From assembly GCA_944320685.1 (NCBI GenBank), contig CALUIK010000006.1:79183-143182 (forward strand): a stretch of DNA of 64,000 bases, read 5' to 3'. Positions 31,367 to 40,714 of this stretch are shown in pieces. The notes beneath the pieces were generated by a model that worked only from the letters and a program-made list of their open reading frames with translations, searched no databases and had not been told where the DNA came from. The position numbers and the translations under genes were made by a program. The stretch's first letter is position 1. Each line of letters begins with the position of its first letter. This DNA is from an uncultured Alistipes sp. (GTDB taxonomy: Bacteria; Bacteroidota; Bacteroidia; Bacteroidales; Rikenellaceae).

Positions 31367-33481
31367 ATGAGGATAGGACATTTTTTTGCAGCGTTGGCGC
31401 TGCTGTTCGATGCGGTTGCGGTGCAAGCCGATCCGGAAGGGAATATGTGGCTTTGGCCCGTGGAGGGACGTGCGACAGGCGAAGGCATTATCTACAAGCC
31501 GCAGACGTACATAGGCGGCGAACTCGATTTCGATGCTTTATATATAACGGCCCCCCACGGAAGCTCTGTGGTCGCCCCAACCGACGCCACCGTATCGTCG
31601 GTGGGTTGGAATTACGCAACGTCGATAACGTCGAGCATTGGCGGCGGCGAGATAGATCCCGACGCAGATTTCGACGCTATGGCCAAGGATATGGCCGAAG
31701 AGATAGGCCGCGGATGCGATCCGAAATATGTTAACCATTTCATAGGTCTGCGGCTTGCTGACGGAAGGACCGTGTACATAAGCGGCTTGTGCATCGGCCG
31801 CCGTTTCAAGACGGGCGAGAAGGTGTCGCGTGGCGAGAGGATAGGCTCGGTGCATTATTCTTACCGTCTTATCGAGGAGCCGTCGATAGAGTTGAGAGTA
31901 TCGTCGCCGCGCGGCACACCGGATGATCCCATGACGCCGTTCGGCCTCACGACGTCGTTCATCCCGCCGCAGGAGCTGAAGCCCGTGACGGAACTTACGG
32001 CCGAGGAGGCGAAGGAGGATTTCGATGTGCTGATAGACGCGTTCGAGGAGTGTTATCCGTCGCTTGACGACCTCGTGGCGGACGAAGAACTGGAGAGTTA
32101 TCGCCGCCGTGTGACGGACGGATTCTCAGGGACGGTGCCTATAGAGGATTTTTATCTGTTGATGCAGCGTACGGCAGGGCTTCTGCATGATTCGCACATA
32201 TATCTATATCCGTTGGAGGGACGGCACGACGATTTCGTATATGCCGACGTCTTAATCGGTTACGTTAACGGCGGCATGTGTGTTACGGGAGCCACGGAGG
32301 GGTTCGAACAGTATCTTACCCGCAAGGTGACAGCCGTGGACGGCATACCGTCTGACTCGCTGCTGCGCAAGGCCGTGAAGTTCGCGCGCGGATATGACGC
32401 CGCCTCGGAGGACTGCGTCCGTAGTTCGCTGTATAATTTCTCGAACTACTATCGCCGCTTTTTCGAATCTGCGTCGCCCGACGGCGGTTACACGCTTACG
32501 TTCGACGATGGCAGCACGCTGGAGGCGAAGGGCCATGTCTACCGCGGCGGCCCGCTGAAGATATCGCCCGACGGCTCGAAGTACATGATGACGAACAAGT
32601 ACGCCGACGGCAACTGTTCGCTTCGCATGATCAACGACACTACCGCTTACATAGGCATAGGCACATTCCAGCTCAACGAGACCGAAGTTGACGAAATACG
32701 CGATTTCATAGCGGAACATTCCGCCGTGCCGTATATGATAGTCGACGTGCGCAACAACGATGGCGGACACGACTGGGCGCTGAGACGCATTCTCTCCTAC
32801 CTGAGCGACGAGCCGTATGCGGCTACGGATGGTTACAGCAAGGTGATGAAACGCGGCAGGTTCGCTTCGTTCGCCCATGCGCGCAACTATACGGCCGATG
32901 ACGAAATATTCGGCGATGAATATCGCGAGGTGGAGGGCCGTGAGGGGCTGTATGCGTTCGGTGAGGCGAAGGCCCTCATGCCCGACTCCGCGGTTCACTA
33001 CGGCGGAAGGCTCTATGTGCTCGCCGACGAGAGGTCGTGCTCGGCCGCTACCCTGTTGCCGGCCATGGTGATGCGTTCGCATCGCGGCGTGATAGTCGGC
33101 CGTGAGACCCGCACGGCATACCACTACATGACGGCGTTGAAGTTTGTCGACATCTGCCTGCCCAACTCGCGTGTGACGTGGCACATACCGCTGGTAAAGT
33201 GTGTCTTCGATACGACGGAGAATCCCCGCATACCCTACGGCCGCGGTGTCATTCCCGACATATATGTACCTTTGACCTATGAAGAGGTGGCCTCCACCAA
33301 CGGCGATGCCATCCTTAACCGTGCGCTGCAGGCGATAGCCGACGGCGAATATCTCGACGGAAACACTTTCGGGGATGAATCCGGGGACGGGGGTGCGGTG
33401 CCGGCATGGGTTTGGTGGACAGCGGGAACCATAGTTTTGGCGGCATTGCTGGTGACGTCGCGATGCGGTAAGATGTGTTGA
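31367..33481 (+). CDS. Exported protein with degenerate M23-like domain fused to an S41 peptidase
   Basis: This 704-residue protein has a signal peptide (MRIGHFFAALALLFDAVAVQA) and a hydrophobic C-terminal segment (AWVWWTAGTIVLAALLV), so it is probably membrane-tethered from the outside. Residues about 25-200 follow the LytM/M23 beta-sandwich pattern (SVVAPTDATVSSVG, RFKTGEKVSRGERIGSV) but lack the HxxxD and HxH zinc ligands. From about residue 220 an S41 tail-specific-protease core follows, with VDVRNNDGG at about 458 and the likely nucleophile Ser559 in RSCSAATLLPA, then VIVGRET. Known S41 enzymes cleave unfolded C-termini. The pairing with an inactive M23 fold suggests a peptidoglycan-associated role, which is inference. 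Confidence 0.82.
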   Translation: MRIGHFFAALALLFDAVAVQADPEGNMWLWPVEGRATGEGIIYKPQTYIGGELDFDALYITAPHGSSVVAPTDATVSSVGWNYATSITSSIGGGEIDPDADFDAMAKDMAEEIGRGCDPKYVNHFIGLRLADGRTVYISGLCIGRRFKTGEKVSRGERIGSVHYSYRLIEEPSIELRVSSPRGTPDDPMTPFGLTTSFIPPQELKPVTELTAEEAKEDFDVLIDAFEECYPSLDDLVADEELESYRRRVTDGFSGTVPIEDFYLLMQRTAGLLHDSHIYLYPLEGRHDDFVYADVLIGYVNGGMCVTGATEGFEQYLTRKVTAVDGIPSDSLLRKAVKFARGYDAASEDCVRSSLYNFSNYYRRFFESASPDGGYTLTFDDGSTLEAKGHVYRGGPLKISPDGSKYMMTNKYADGNCSLRMINDTTAYIGIGTFQLNETEVDEIRDFIAEHSAVPYMIVDVRNNDGGHDWALRRILSYLSDEPYAATDGYSKVMKRGRFASFAHARNYTADDEIFGDEYREVEGREGLYAFGEAKALMPDSAVHYGGRLYVLADERSCSAATLLPAMVMRSHRGVIVGRETRTAYHYMTALKFVDICLPNSRVTWHIPLVKCVFDTTENPRIPYGRGVIPDIYVPLTYEEVASTNGDAILNRALQAIADGEYLDGNTFGDESGDGGAVPAWVWWTAGTIVLAALLVTSRCGKMC

Positions 33482-33504
33482 TTGTTGATAGACAAAAGAA
33501 ATAA

Positions 33505-33536
33505 ACGGCCGTACTCCATTTGCGAGATACGGCCGT
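33505..33536. terminator. Terminator between the S41 protease gene and proC
   Basis: A perfect 9-base-pair stem ACGGCCGTA/TACGGCCGT with a 14-base loop lies between convergent genes. The U-rich tract is better on the minus strand (TTTATTTCTTTTG), so it mainly serves proC. Confidence 0.7.
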
Positions 33537-33562
33537 AATAGTTCTGTTGTCGGGCACGGATT

Positions 33563-34351
33563 TTACTTGCAGGCTTTCAGCCCGCGTATCACGGCCGAGG
33601 TGAATCCTGCGTGTTCCATCTCGTTAAGGCCGCGGATGGTGATGCCGCCCGCCGTGGTGACACGGTCTATCTCCTGCTCGGGATGCGACCCGTTGTGCAG
33701 GACGAGCTGCGCCGCGCCGATCATCGTCTGTGCCACGATCCGCGATGCCTGCGAAGCCGGCATCCCCAGTTCCACACCGCCTTCGGCAGCGGCGCGCATG
33801 TAACGCATGGCGAAGGCTATGCCGCACGAGGCGAGGATCATACCTGTCTCCAGCTGTTTCTCGTCGACGGCCATCGATTCGCCTATCATGCCGAATAGCG
33901 ATATGATGGTGTCCATCTGCTCCTCGCTGGCATTTATTGCCGTGACGAAGGTCATGCCGCAGCCCAGTTCGACGGCCGTATTGGGTATGGCGCGGAATAT
34001 GGCCCACGGCTTGGGCGTAGGCTGGAGCCACTCGGCTATATGTTCGAGTGACACGCCGGCAACGACCGAAACCAGTATTTGGCGCGTGGCGTCGAGCGCG
34101 GGACGTATCTGGCGAACGACGCTTTCGGCGTACCATGGCTTGACGGCCACGATGACCACATCGGCGCCCTTTGCGGCGGCCATGTTGTCGGTGGTTACGG
34201 TTATCGTCGGGTATTTTTCATGCAGGCGCTCGAGTTTTTCGGACGAACGGTTCGAACATACTATCTCTCCCTCGGCGAAACGCCCCGAGGCGGCCAGCCC
34301 GCAGGCTATGGCACCGCCCATGTTGCCGGCGCCTATGATTGCTGCTTTCAT
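33563..34351 (-). CDS. proC: Pyrroline-5-carboxylate reductase
   Basis: This 262-residue enzyme reduces 1-pyrroline-5-carboxylate to proline with NAD(P)H, the last step of proline synthesis. It has the N-terminal dinucleotide motif IIGAGNMGGAIACGLA, the segment ADVVIVAVKPW, and the C-terminal dimerisation signature VTTAGGITIRGLNEMEHAGF, which is diagnostic of ProC. Length and motifs are canonical. It is downstream of gpmI on the same strand but separated from it by a terminator. Confidence 0.96.
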   Translation of the reverse strand: MKAAIIGAGNMGGAIACGLAASGRFAEGEIVCSNRSSEKLERLHEKYPTITVTTDNMAAAKGADVVIVAVKPWYAESVVRQIRPALDATRQILVSVVAGVSLEHIAEWLQPTPKPWAIFRAIPNTAVELGCGMTFVTAINASEEQMDTIISLFGMIGESMAVDEKQLETGMILASCGIAFAMRYMRAAAEGGVELGMPASQASRIVAQTMIGAAQLVLHNGSHPEQEIDRVTTAGGITIRGLNEMEHAGFTSAVIRGLKACK

Positions 34352-34387
34352 AATCCGATATTTGTTGGTTACACAGGTAAAGGTACG

Positions 34388-34423
34388 AAAAATCCCCGAG
34401 AAGCCTTTGCCTCGCGGGGATTT
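34388..34423 (-). terminator. gpmI terminator
   Basis: On the minus strand an AAATCCCCGCGAG/CTTCTCGGGGAT-type stem is followed by TTTTT. It lies between the gpmI stop and the proC start. Confidence 0.75.
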
Positions 34424-34442
34424 CGACCAATATGCAAGACTT

Positions 34443-35969
34443 TTATTTCATCTCGACAAGAGGTGTGCCCGTCATCTCGGCCGGCTGCTTGAGGCCCATG
34501 AGTTTGAGTACCGTGGGGGCCACGTCGGCCAGAATGCCGTTATGTACTGCTTTCACGCGATCCGATACCACAACGATGGGCACGGGGTTGAGCGAGTGTG
34601 CCGTATTGGGCGTGCCGTCAGCGTTGATGGCGTGGTCGGCGTTGCCGTGGTCGGCGATCATGACCACTTCGTAACCGTTGGCCTTGGCAGCTTCGACAAC
34701 GGCCGAAACGCATTCGTCAACGGCCTTCACTGCCTTCTGGATGGCTTCGTAGACACCCGTGTGCCCTACCATGTCGCCGTTTGCGAAATTGAGGCAGATG
34801 AAGTCGAACTTTTGTGTGCCGAGAGCCTCCACCAACTTGTCCTTCACCTCGTATGCGCTCATTTCGGGCTTCAGGTCGTATGTCGCAACCTTGGGCGAGG
34901 CTACGAGAATACGGTCTTCGCCGGCGAACTTATCCTCACGTCCGCCGTTCAGGAAGAATGTGACGTGGGCGTACTTCTCGGTCTCGGCTATACGCAGTTG
35001 CGAGAGGCCGAGCGAAGAGACGTACTCGCCTATGGTGTTCTTAACGTTCTCCTTGTCGAAGAGTATGTGCAAACCCTCGAACTTGGCGTCATATGGAGTC
35101 ATACAGCAGTAATATAGCGGCAGCGTGTGCATGCCCTGTTCCGGCATGTCCTCCTGCGTCAGGGCGATGGTGATCTCTTTTGCGCGGTCGTTGCGGTAGT
35201 TGAAGAAGATGACCATGTCGTCGGGCTTGATGCAGCCTATGACGTTGCCGTTCTCGTCGATGCGGACTATGGGCTTCACGAATTCGTCGGTGACGCCATT
35301 GTCATAAGAGCGCTGCATGGCTTCCACCATGTCTGTGGCGGCATCTCCCACTCCGTTGACGAGCATGTCGTAGGCGATCTTCACACGCTCCCAGCGCTTG
35401 TCGCGGTCCATGGCGTAGTAACGTCCTATTATCGATGCTATCTTGCCCGTCGTGGCGTTCAGATGCTTCTCGAGGTCGGCTATGAAACCCTTTCCGCTCT
35501 TGGGGTCGGTGTCGCGGCCGTCCATGAAGCAGTGTACGTATGTGTTCTCGATACCGTAGTGCTTGGCTATCTCGCATAGCTTGTAGAGGTGGTCGATCGA
35601 CGAGTGTACGCCGCCGTCCGACGTAAGGCCCATGAAGTGTACGCCTGCACCCTTCTGCTTGGCGTATTCGAATGCCTTGACTATTTCCGAGTTCTGCATG
35701 ATGGAGTTGTCGGCGCAGGCGCGGTTGATCTTGACAAGGTCCTGATATACCACACGGCCGGCTCCTATGTTCAGGTGGCCTACCTCCGAGTTGCCCATCT
35801 GCCCGTCGGGAAGGCCGACGTTCTCACCGTCGGTACGTAACTGCGCGTGAGGATATTTCTCGGTCATGGCCGTGATATATGCGGGATGCATCGTGTAGAT
35901 TACATCCGATTTCGAGTGGTCGCCGATTCCCCAACCGTCGAGAATCATCAATAATACTTTCTTATCCAT
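34443..35969 (-). CDS. gpmI: 2,3-bisphosphoglycerate-independent phosphoglycerate mutase
   Basis: This 508-residue glycolytic enzyme interconverts 3- and 2-phosphoglycerate using two Mn2+ ions. The N-terminal [17 protein letters not shown] supplies metal ligands, and the phosphorylated Ser lies in [15 protein letters not shown]. Further ligands sit in [31 protein letters not shown] and [11 protein letters not shown]. All are intact and the length is typical. It follows alaS by 14 bases and is probably co-transcribed with it. Confidence 0.98.
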   Translation of the reverse strand: MDKKVLLMILDGWGIGDHSKSDVIYTMHPAYITAMTEKYPHAQLRTDGENVGLPDGQMGNSEVGHLNIGAGRVVYQDLVKINRACADNSIMQNSEIVKAFEYAKQKGAGVHFMGLTSDGGVHSSIDHLYKLCEIAKHYGIENTYVHCFMDGRDTDPKSGKGFIADLEKHLNATTGKIASIIGRYYAMDRDKRWERVKIAYDMLVNGVGDAATDMVEAMQRSYDNGVTDEFVKPIVRIDENGNVIGCIKPDDMVIFFNYRNDRAKEITIALTQEDMPEQGMHTLPLYYCCMTPYDAKFEGLHILFDKENVKNTIGEYVSSLGLSQLRIAETEKYAHVTFFLNGGREDKFAGEDRILVASPKVATYDLKPEMSAYEVKDKLVEALGTQKFDFICLNFANGDMVGHTGVYEAIQKAVKAVDECVSAVVEAAKANGYEVVMIADHGNADHAINADGTPNTAHSLNPVPIVVVSDRVKAVHNGILADVAPTVLKLMGLKQPAEMTGTPLVEMK

Positions 35970-35983
35970 AACTTTATGTGTTT

Positions 35984-38599
35984 TTACTTCAATTTAGACA
36001 TTATTATTTCGACAGCCGTATCGATCGCCTTCTGCAACCCTTCGGCATTCTTGCCGCCGGCAGTAGCGAAGAATTTCTGTCCTCCTCCTCCGCCGTCGAT
36101 GGCTTTGGCTGCCTCGCGTACTACGGCCCCTGCGTCGATGCCGCGCGCTACGACGTCGTCGCCGAGCATTATGGTGAGCGTAGGCTTGTCGCCGGCCGTC
36201 GAACCGAATACCATCACTATGTCAGAAGCCTTTGACCGCAAAGTGTAGGCCAAGTCCTTCATGATGCCCGACGCGTACGGCAACTGGCGGGCGATGACGA
36301 AAACATCGTCGGAACGTTTGCGCTCTGCAAGGATCTTGTCGGCGAGGGAGGCAACCTGTTCCTTATGCAGCTGCTCGACCTCCTTCTGCAGCAATTCGTT
36401 GCTGTCGAGCAATTTCTGGATAGATTGCTCTACTTTAGGGTTGTTCAGGAGATTTATAATATTGTGTATCTGGTCCTCCACAGCGTAGAGCATCGATTCG
36501 GCCTGCTCGGCCGTAACGGCTTCTATACGGCGCACTCCGGCCGAGATGGCGCTTTCGCTCAGGATTTTGAACAGGCCTATGGTTCCCGTGGCCGAGGTGT
36601 GCGTACCGCCGCATAGCTCTACCGAGTCTCCGAAGCGTACCATGCGTACGCGGTCGCCGTATTTCTCGCCGAAGAGCATGATGGCGCCGGCCTCGCGGGC
36701 CTCCTCTATGGTGGCGTCACGGCGCTCCTCGAGCGGGTAATTGGCGCGGATGGCCTTGTTGACCAGCCGTTCCACTTCGCGCAGCTGCTCGGGTGTGACT
36801 TTCTGGAAGTGCGAGAAGTCGAAGCGCAACCCTTGCGGTGTTACCATCGAACCTTTCTGCTCGACATGCGATCCCAACACCTTGCGGAGCGCTGCGTCGA
36901 GAAGGTGCGTGGCCGTGTGGTTATTGGCTGCGGCCTGACGTTTTACGGGGTCTACCACGGCTGTGAATTCGGCCGCCGGATTCTCCGGCAGGTGTGCTGC
37001 GATGTGTATGATAAGGCCGTTCTCCTTTTCAGTCGCTATGATCTCCACCCTTTCGTCGGCATTCTCGATATATCCTGTATCGCCTATCTGGCCGCCAGAA
37101 TTGCCGTAGAATGGCGTGTGGTCGAATACGAGCTGGTATGTGGTCTTGCCTTTCGAGGTGACGCGGCGGTAACGGGCGATACGTACGTGAGCCGTCAGGG
37201 TGTCGTATCCTATGAATTCGCTGCTCTCGATGGGCAGCAGCTCCTGCCAGTCGTCGACATCCTGAGCGGCGGCGTTACGCGAGCGTTGCTTCTGCATCTG
37301 GAGTTCCTTCTCAAAACCTTCGAGGTCGACCTCGACGCCCTGCTCGCGGGCGATGAGTTCCGTAAGGTCGATAGGGAATCCGAACGTGTCGTATAGCTCG
37401 AATGCATCCCTACCCGATATGCGGCCGCCCTTGCCGACGCGGGCGATGACGCCGTCGAGAAGGTTTATGCCCGTAGCCAGCGTACGCAGGAAAGCCGTCT
37501 CCTCCTCTTCGATAACACGCTCGATGAGTGTCTGCTGCTGGCGCAGTTCGGGAAACTGGTGCCCCATCTGTTCGGCCAGGCCTGCTACGAGCTTGCATAG
37601 TACGGGTTCGTTGAAGCCCAGATATGTGTACCCGTAACGTACGGCGCGGCGCAGAATGCGGCGGATGACGTATCCCGCCTTTGCATTGGCGGGCAGTTGC
37701 CCGTCCGCTATCGAGAAAGCTATGGCGCGCAGGTGGTCGGCCATCACGCGCATGGCGATGTCGCATTTAGGGTCGTCGCCGTAACGGCGTCCCGCCATGG
37801 CCGCGATGCGCTCGATCGTGGGTTGGAAGACGTCGGTATCGTAGTTCGACTTCTTGCCCTGAAGAATCATGCAGAGACGCTCGAAGCCCATGCCCGTGTC
37901 GACATGCTTTGCCGGCAGGGGCTCCAGCTCGCCGCTCGCCTTGCGGTTGAACTGCATGAAAACGAGGTTCCATATCTCGATTACGAGGTGGTGTCCCTTG
38001 TTGACCATCTCCCGGCCCGGTACGGCGGCGATGTCGGCCTCGTCACGCAGATCGAAGTGTATCTCGCTGCAGGGGCCGCAGGGGCCTGTCTCGCCCATCT
38101 CCCAGAAGTTGTCGTGCCTGTCACCCTTGATTATGTGGTCTTCGGGGAGATACTGTTTCCAATAGTCGTACGCCTCTTGGTCGAAGGGGACGCCGTCGGC
38201 GGCGCTGCCCTCGAATACGGTGGCATACATGCGATCCTTGGGAAGGCGGTATACCTCGGTGAGAAGCTCCCATGCCCAAGCTATGGCCTCCTTCTTGAAA
38301 TAGTCGCCGAAAGACCAGTTGCCCAGCATCTCGAACATGGTGTGGTGGTAGGTGTCGTGCCCGACCTCTTCCAGATCGTTGTGCTTGCCCGACACGCGCA
38401 GGCACTTCTGCGTATCGGCCACACGCGGATACTTGCGCGGAGCGTTGCCCAAGAATATCTCCTTAAACTGGTTCATTCCGGCGTTGGTGAACATCAGCGT
38501 GGGGTCGTTCTTCACCACCATGGGTGCCGACGGCACGATCGTGTGCTGCTTGCCGCGGAAAAATTCGAGAAAAGCCTCTCTGATTTTGTTAGATTCCAT
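35984..38599 (-). CDS. alaS: Alanyl-tRNA synthetase
   Basis: This 871-residue class II synthetase charges tRNA-Ala. The catalytic domain includes [15 protein letters not shown] and [20 protein letters not shown]. The editing domain has the zinc-binding [11 protein letters not shown] and [10 protein letters not shown]. The C-terminal DHHA1/oligomerisation domain ends with [15 protein letters not shown]. All domains are full length. The divergent M23 gene starts 103 bases away, and the two promoters overlap. Confidence 0.99.
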   Translation of the reverse strand: MESNKIREAFLEFFRGKQHTIVPSAPMVVKNDPTLMFTNAGMNQFKEIFLGNAPRKYPRVADTQKCLRVSGKHNDLEEVGHDTYHHTMFEMLGNWSFGDYFKKEAIAWAWELLTEVYRLPKDRMYATVFEGSAADGVPFDQEAYDYWKQYLPEDHIIKGDRHDNFWEMGETGPCGPCSEIHFDLRDEADIAAVPGREMVNKGHHLVIEIWNLVFMQFNRKASGELEPLPAKHVDTGMGFERLCMILQGKKSNYDTDVFQPTIERIAAMAGRRYGDDPKCDIAMRVMADHLRAIAFSIADGQLPANAKAGYVIRRILRRAVRYGYTYLGFNEPVLCKLVAGLAEQMGHQFPELRQQQTLIERVIEEEETAFLRTLATGINLLDGVIARVGKGGRISGRDAFELYDTFGFPIDLTELIAREQGVEVDLEGFEKELQMQKQRSRNAAAQDVDDWQELLPIESSEFIGYDTLTAHVRIARYRRVTSKGKTTYQLVFDHTPFYGNSGGQIGDTGYIENADERVEIIATEKENGLIIHIAAHLPENPAAEFTAVVDPVKRQAAANNHTATHLLDAALRKVLGSHVEQKGSMVTPQGLRFDFSHFQKVTPEQLREVERLVNKAIRANYPLEERRDATIEEAREAGAIMLFGEKYGDRVRMVRFGDSVELCGGTHTSATGTIGLFKILSESAISAGVRRIEAVTAEQAESMLYAVEDQIHNIINLLNNPKVEQSIQKLLDSNELLQKEVEQLHKEQVASLADKILAERKRSDDVFVIARQLPYASGIMKDLAYTLRSKASDIVMVFGSTAGDKPTLTIMLGDDVVARGIDAGAVVREAAKAIDGGGGGQKFFATAGGKNAEGLQKAIDTAVEIIMSKLK

Positions 38600-38645
38600 A
38601 TATATCTTTTACTTGTCTTGCCGTTTGTATAAACGGTTGTTCCGG

Positions 38646-38681
38646 ATTGCAAAATTACACATTTTACGTTAAATTTGCACC
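38646..38681. promoter_or_regulatory. Overlapping divergent promoters of alaS and the M23 operon
   Basis: Plus strand: ATTG (38646-38649), a 20-base spacer and TAAATTTG (38670-38677) for the M23 genes. Minus strand: TAATTTTG (38657-38650) for alaS with a poor -33 at 38681-38678. The two -7 elements face each other across 12 bases, so both promoters cannot be occupied at once. Confidence 0.6.
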
Positions 38682-38702
38682 GATAATTAAGTTATTTTAA
38701 AT

Positions 38703-39668
38703 ATGAAGTTGCCGGTATCCGAGAATCGTGTGGAGGACGATGTAAAGAGCCTCGTCTACCGTTTGCGGTCATATCGCCTGCTGCGCAACCTCCTGATAGG
38801 ATTTATTCTGGTGGCGTTGGTCAATGTCATGTTCACATCGCTATTCTATACGCCAAAGATGTACCGTATAATCGAGAATAATCGGGAACTCGTATTGAAA
38901 TACGAGATACTGCAGAACCGCATCAAGGCTTCGCAACACAGGCTCGAGGAGATCAAACACCGCGACAACTATGTCTACCGCCCACTCTTTTCGTCGGATA
39001 CTGTAACGATTGACGGCATATATTCGCCTTACGACCAAACGAAATACGCCTCGGTGGCGGATGATGAATATTCCCCGCTGATGATGGGCACATGGCTCGA
39101 ACTCGACCAGCTGGCCCGCAGCCTCTATCTCGAATCCAAATCGCTCGACGACCTTCAGGTGCTGGCCAAGGACAAGGAGAGGTTCTCTACCGCCATTCCG
39201 GCCGTATGGCCTATAGACCGCACCAAGTTGCGGAACAAGATCGGAGCCTTCGGTTACCGCATGCATCCGATCTATCACCGATGGAAATTCCACAGCGGTG
39301 TGGACCTGCCCGGGCGTATAGGCGATCCCGTGTATGCCACGGGCGACGGTGTGGTCGAAGAGACCGAACGCAACCGTTCGCGTTCGGGGTACGGTACGCA
39401 GATACTGCTCGACCACGGTTTCGGATACCAGACGCGGTATGCCCATTTGAGCAAGATACTCGTCGAGCGGGGCGACTCGGTCAAGCGCGGCCAGATAATA
39501 GGAGAATTGGGGAATACGGGCGCCTCGACGGCGCCGCACCTCCATTACGAAGTGCTGTATATGCGCTCGTTCGTCAATCCAGTCAACTATTTCGACAAGA
39601 ACATGTCGGCCGAGGCATACAAGAGCCTCATGAATCAGATACAGGATGCGAACTACGAGGCCGATTGA
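38703..39668 (+). CDS. M23 family metallopeptidase (membrane-anchored, coiled coil)
   Basis: This 321-residue protein is anchored by one transmembrane helix at about residues 29-50. A coiled-coil segment (RIIENNRELVLKYEILQNRIKASQ) follows, then a LytM/M23 domain. The zinc ligands are intact: HSGVDLPGR (HxxxD), and PHLHYEV near the end (HxH). Such enzymes cleave peptide cross-bridges in peptidoglycan during growth or division, or act as regulators of amidases. It is the first gene of a two-gene tandem, with its paralogue starting 13 bases downstream. Confidence 0.93.
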   Translation: MKLPVSENRVEDDVKSLVYRLRSYRLLRNLLIGFILVALVNVMFTSLFYTPKMYRIIENNRELVLKYEILQNRIKASQHRLEEIKHRDNYVYRPLFSSDTVTIDGIYSPYDQTKYASVADDEYSPLMMGTWLELDQLARSLYLESKSLDDLQVLAKDKERFSTAIPAVWPIDRTKLRNKIGAFGYRMHPIYHRWKFHSGVDLPGRIGDPVYATGDGVVEETERNRSRSGYGTQILLDHGFGYQTRYAHLSKILVERGDSVKRGQIIGELGNTGASTAPHLHYEVLYMRSFVNPVNYFDKNMSAEAYKSLMNQIQDANYEAD

Positions 39669-39681
39669 TAGGGATAGCGAT

Positions 39682-40623
39682 ATGAACAACGATGCATTGA
39701 AACGCGGACGCCGCATACGCAGGCAGAAAACGGTGAGATTCTTTATAAACCTCTTCGCATGGGTTGCCGTGGCCTTGTTGTATTATGTCGGGTTCTCGAT
39801 TCTGTTTGACACGCCTGCCGAGCATCGCATGCGCCATTCGGCCGACAAACTGCGGCAGGAATACGAGGTTTTGTCGGCACGTTACGATTCGCTTGAAATG
39901 ATACTCGATAACATCACCGAGCGCGATCGCAGCGTTTTCCGTGTATTGTTCGAGGCCGACCCCTATGATTTCGACACTGAACGTAACGAGGCCCGTCTGG
40001 CGCTGCACGAGAGAACGGTATCGAAGCCGCAACGCGAACTCGAGGCGGACCTTGCGGCGGGTATCGGCCGCCTTAACGAACGTGCGGCAGCGTTGGAGGC
40101 GTCGTATCAGACCATAAAGGAGTTGGGCGACAGTCTCGGCGAAAAGAGCAACAGCATACCGTCCATACAACCTGTGGTGAACAAGCAGCTGACGTTGCTC
40201 ACGGCGGGTTACGGCACAATTCTCAACCCGTTTTACCGCGCTTTGGAGTCACATCAAGGTGTGGATTATACCCTTGCCGAGGGGTCCAGCGTATTTGCGA
40301 CGGCAGACGGCGTGGTGAAAGAGATATCGGACAAAAACTCCACTTCGGGCAAAACCATCGTAATAGATCACGGGAACGGTTATCGTACGTCATACGGGCA
40401 TCTGTTGAGCATTCTTGTGCGCCGCGGGCAGAAGGTACATCGCGGCGACCTGATAGCGCTCTCGGGCAATTCTGGCCTGTCGCTGGCACCGCATCTCCAC
40501 TATGAGGTGAGGTACAATGACATAAGGGTCGATCCCATACACTATTTCTTCATGGAGCTGACACCCGACGAATATCAGCGTATCATACGGATATCGCAGT
40601 CGGGAATGCAGTCGTTCGATTGA
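39682..40623 (+). CDS. M23 family metallopeptidase, paralogue of the upstream gene
   Basis: This 313-residue protein has the same plan as its neighbour: cytoplasmic basic N-terminus (KRGRRIRRQKTVR), a transmembrane helix at about residues 22-42, a long helical segment, and a C-terminal M23 domain. It has HQGVDYTLAEG as the HxxxD motif, SYGHLLSILVRRGQKV, and PHLHYEV as the HxH motif. The coiled-coil region is longer and rich in Glu and Arg. Start MNNDALKRG at 39682 is chosen over a longer frame overlapping the first gene. Tandem duplication is evident from the shared domain order. Confidence 0.93.
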   Translation: MNNDALKRGRRIRRQKTVRFFINLFAWVAVALLYYVGFSILFDTPAEHRMRHSADKLRQEYEVLSARYDSLEMILDNITERDRSVFRVLFEADPYDFDTERNEARLALHERTVSKPQRELEADLAAGIGRLNERAAALEASYQTIKELGDSLGEKSNSIPSIQPVVNKQLTLLTAGYGTILNPFYRALESHQGVDYTLAEGSSVFATADGVVKEISDKNSTSGKTIVIDHGNGYRTSYGHLLSILVRRGQKVHRGDLIALSGNSGLSLAPHLHYEVRYNDIRVDPIHYFFMELTPDEYQRIIRISQSGMQSFD

Positions 40624-40665
40624 TCCTGCCGGTGTCGCGGCGGGTGAAATATTCCGTGTCCCGAG

Positions 40666-40697
40666 GTTGTCCGGTCTCCGTTATTTTGTTAACTTCG
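40666..40697 (+). promoter_or_regulatory. addBA promoter candidate
   Basis: GTTG (40666-40669), a 20-base spacer and TAACTTCG (40690-40697), one mismatch from the -7 consensus, lie 18 bases upstream of addB. Confidence 0.5.
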
Positions 40698-40714
40698 TGG
40701 CAAAATAGCAACCC

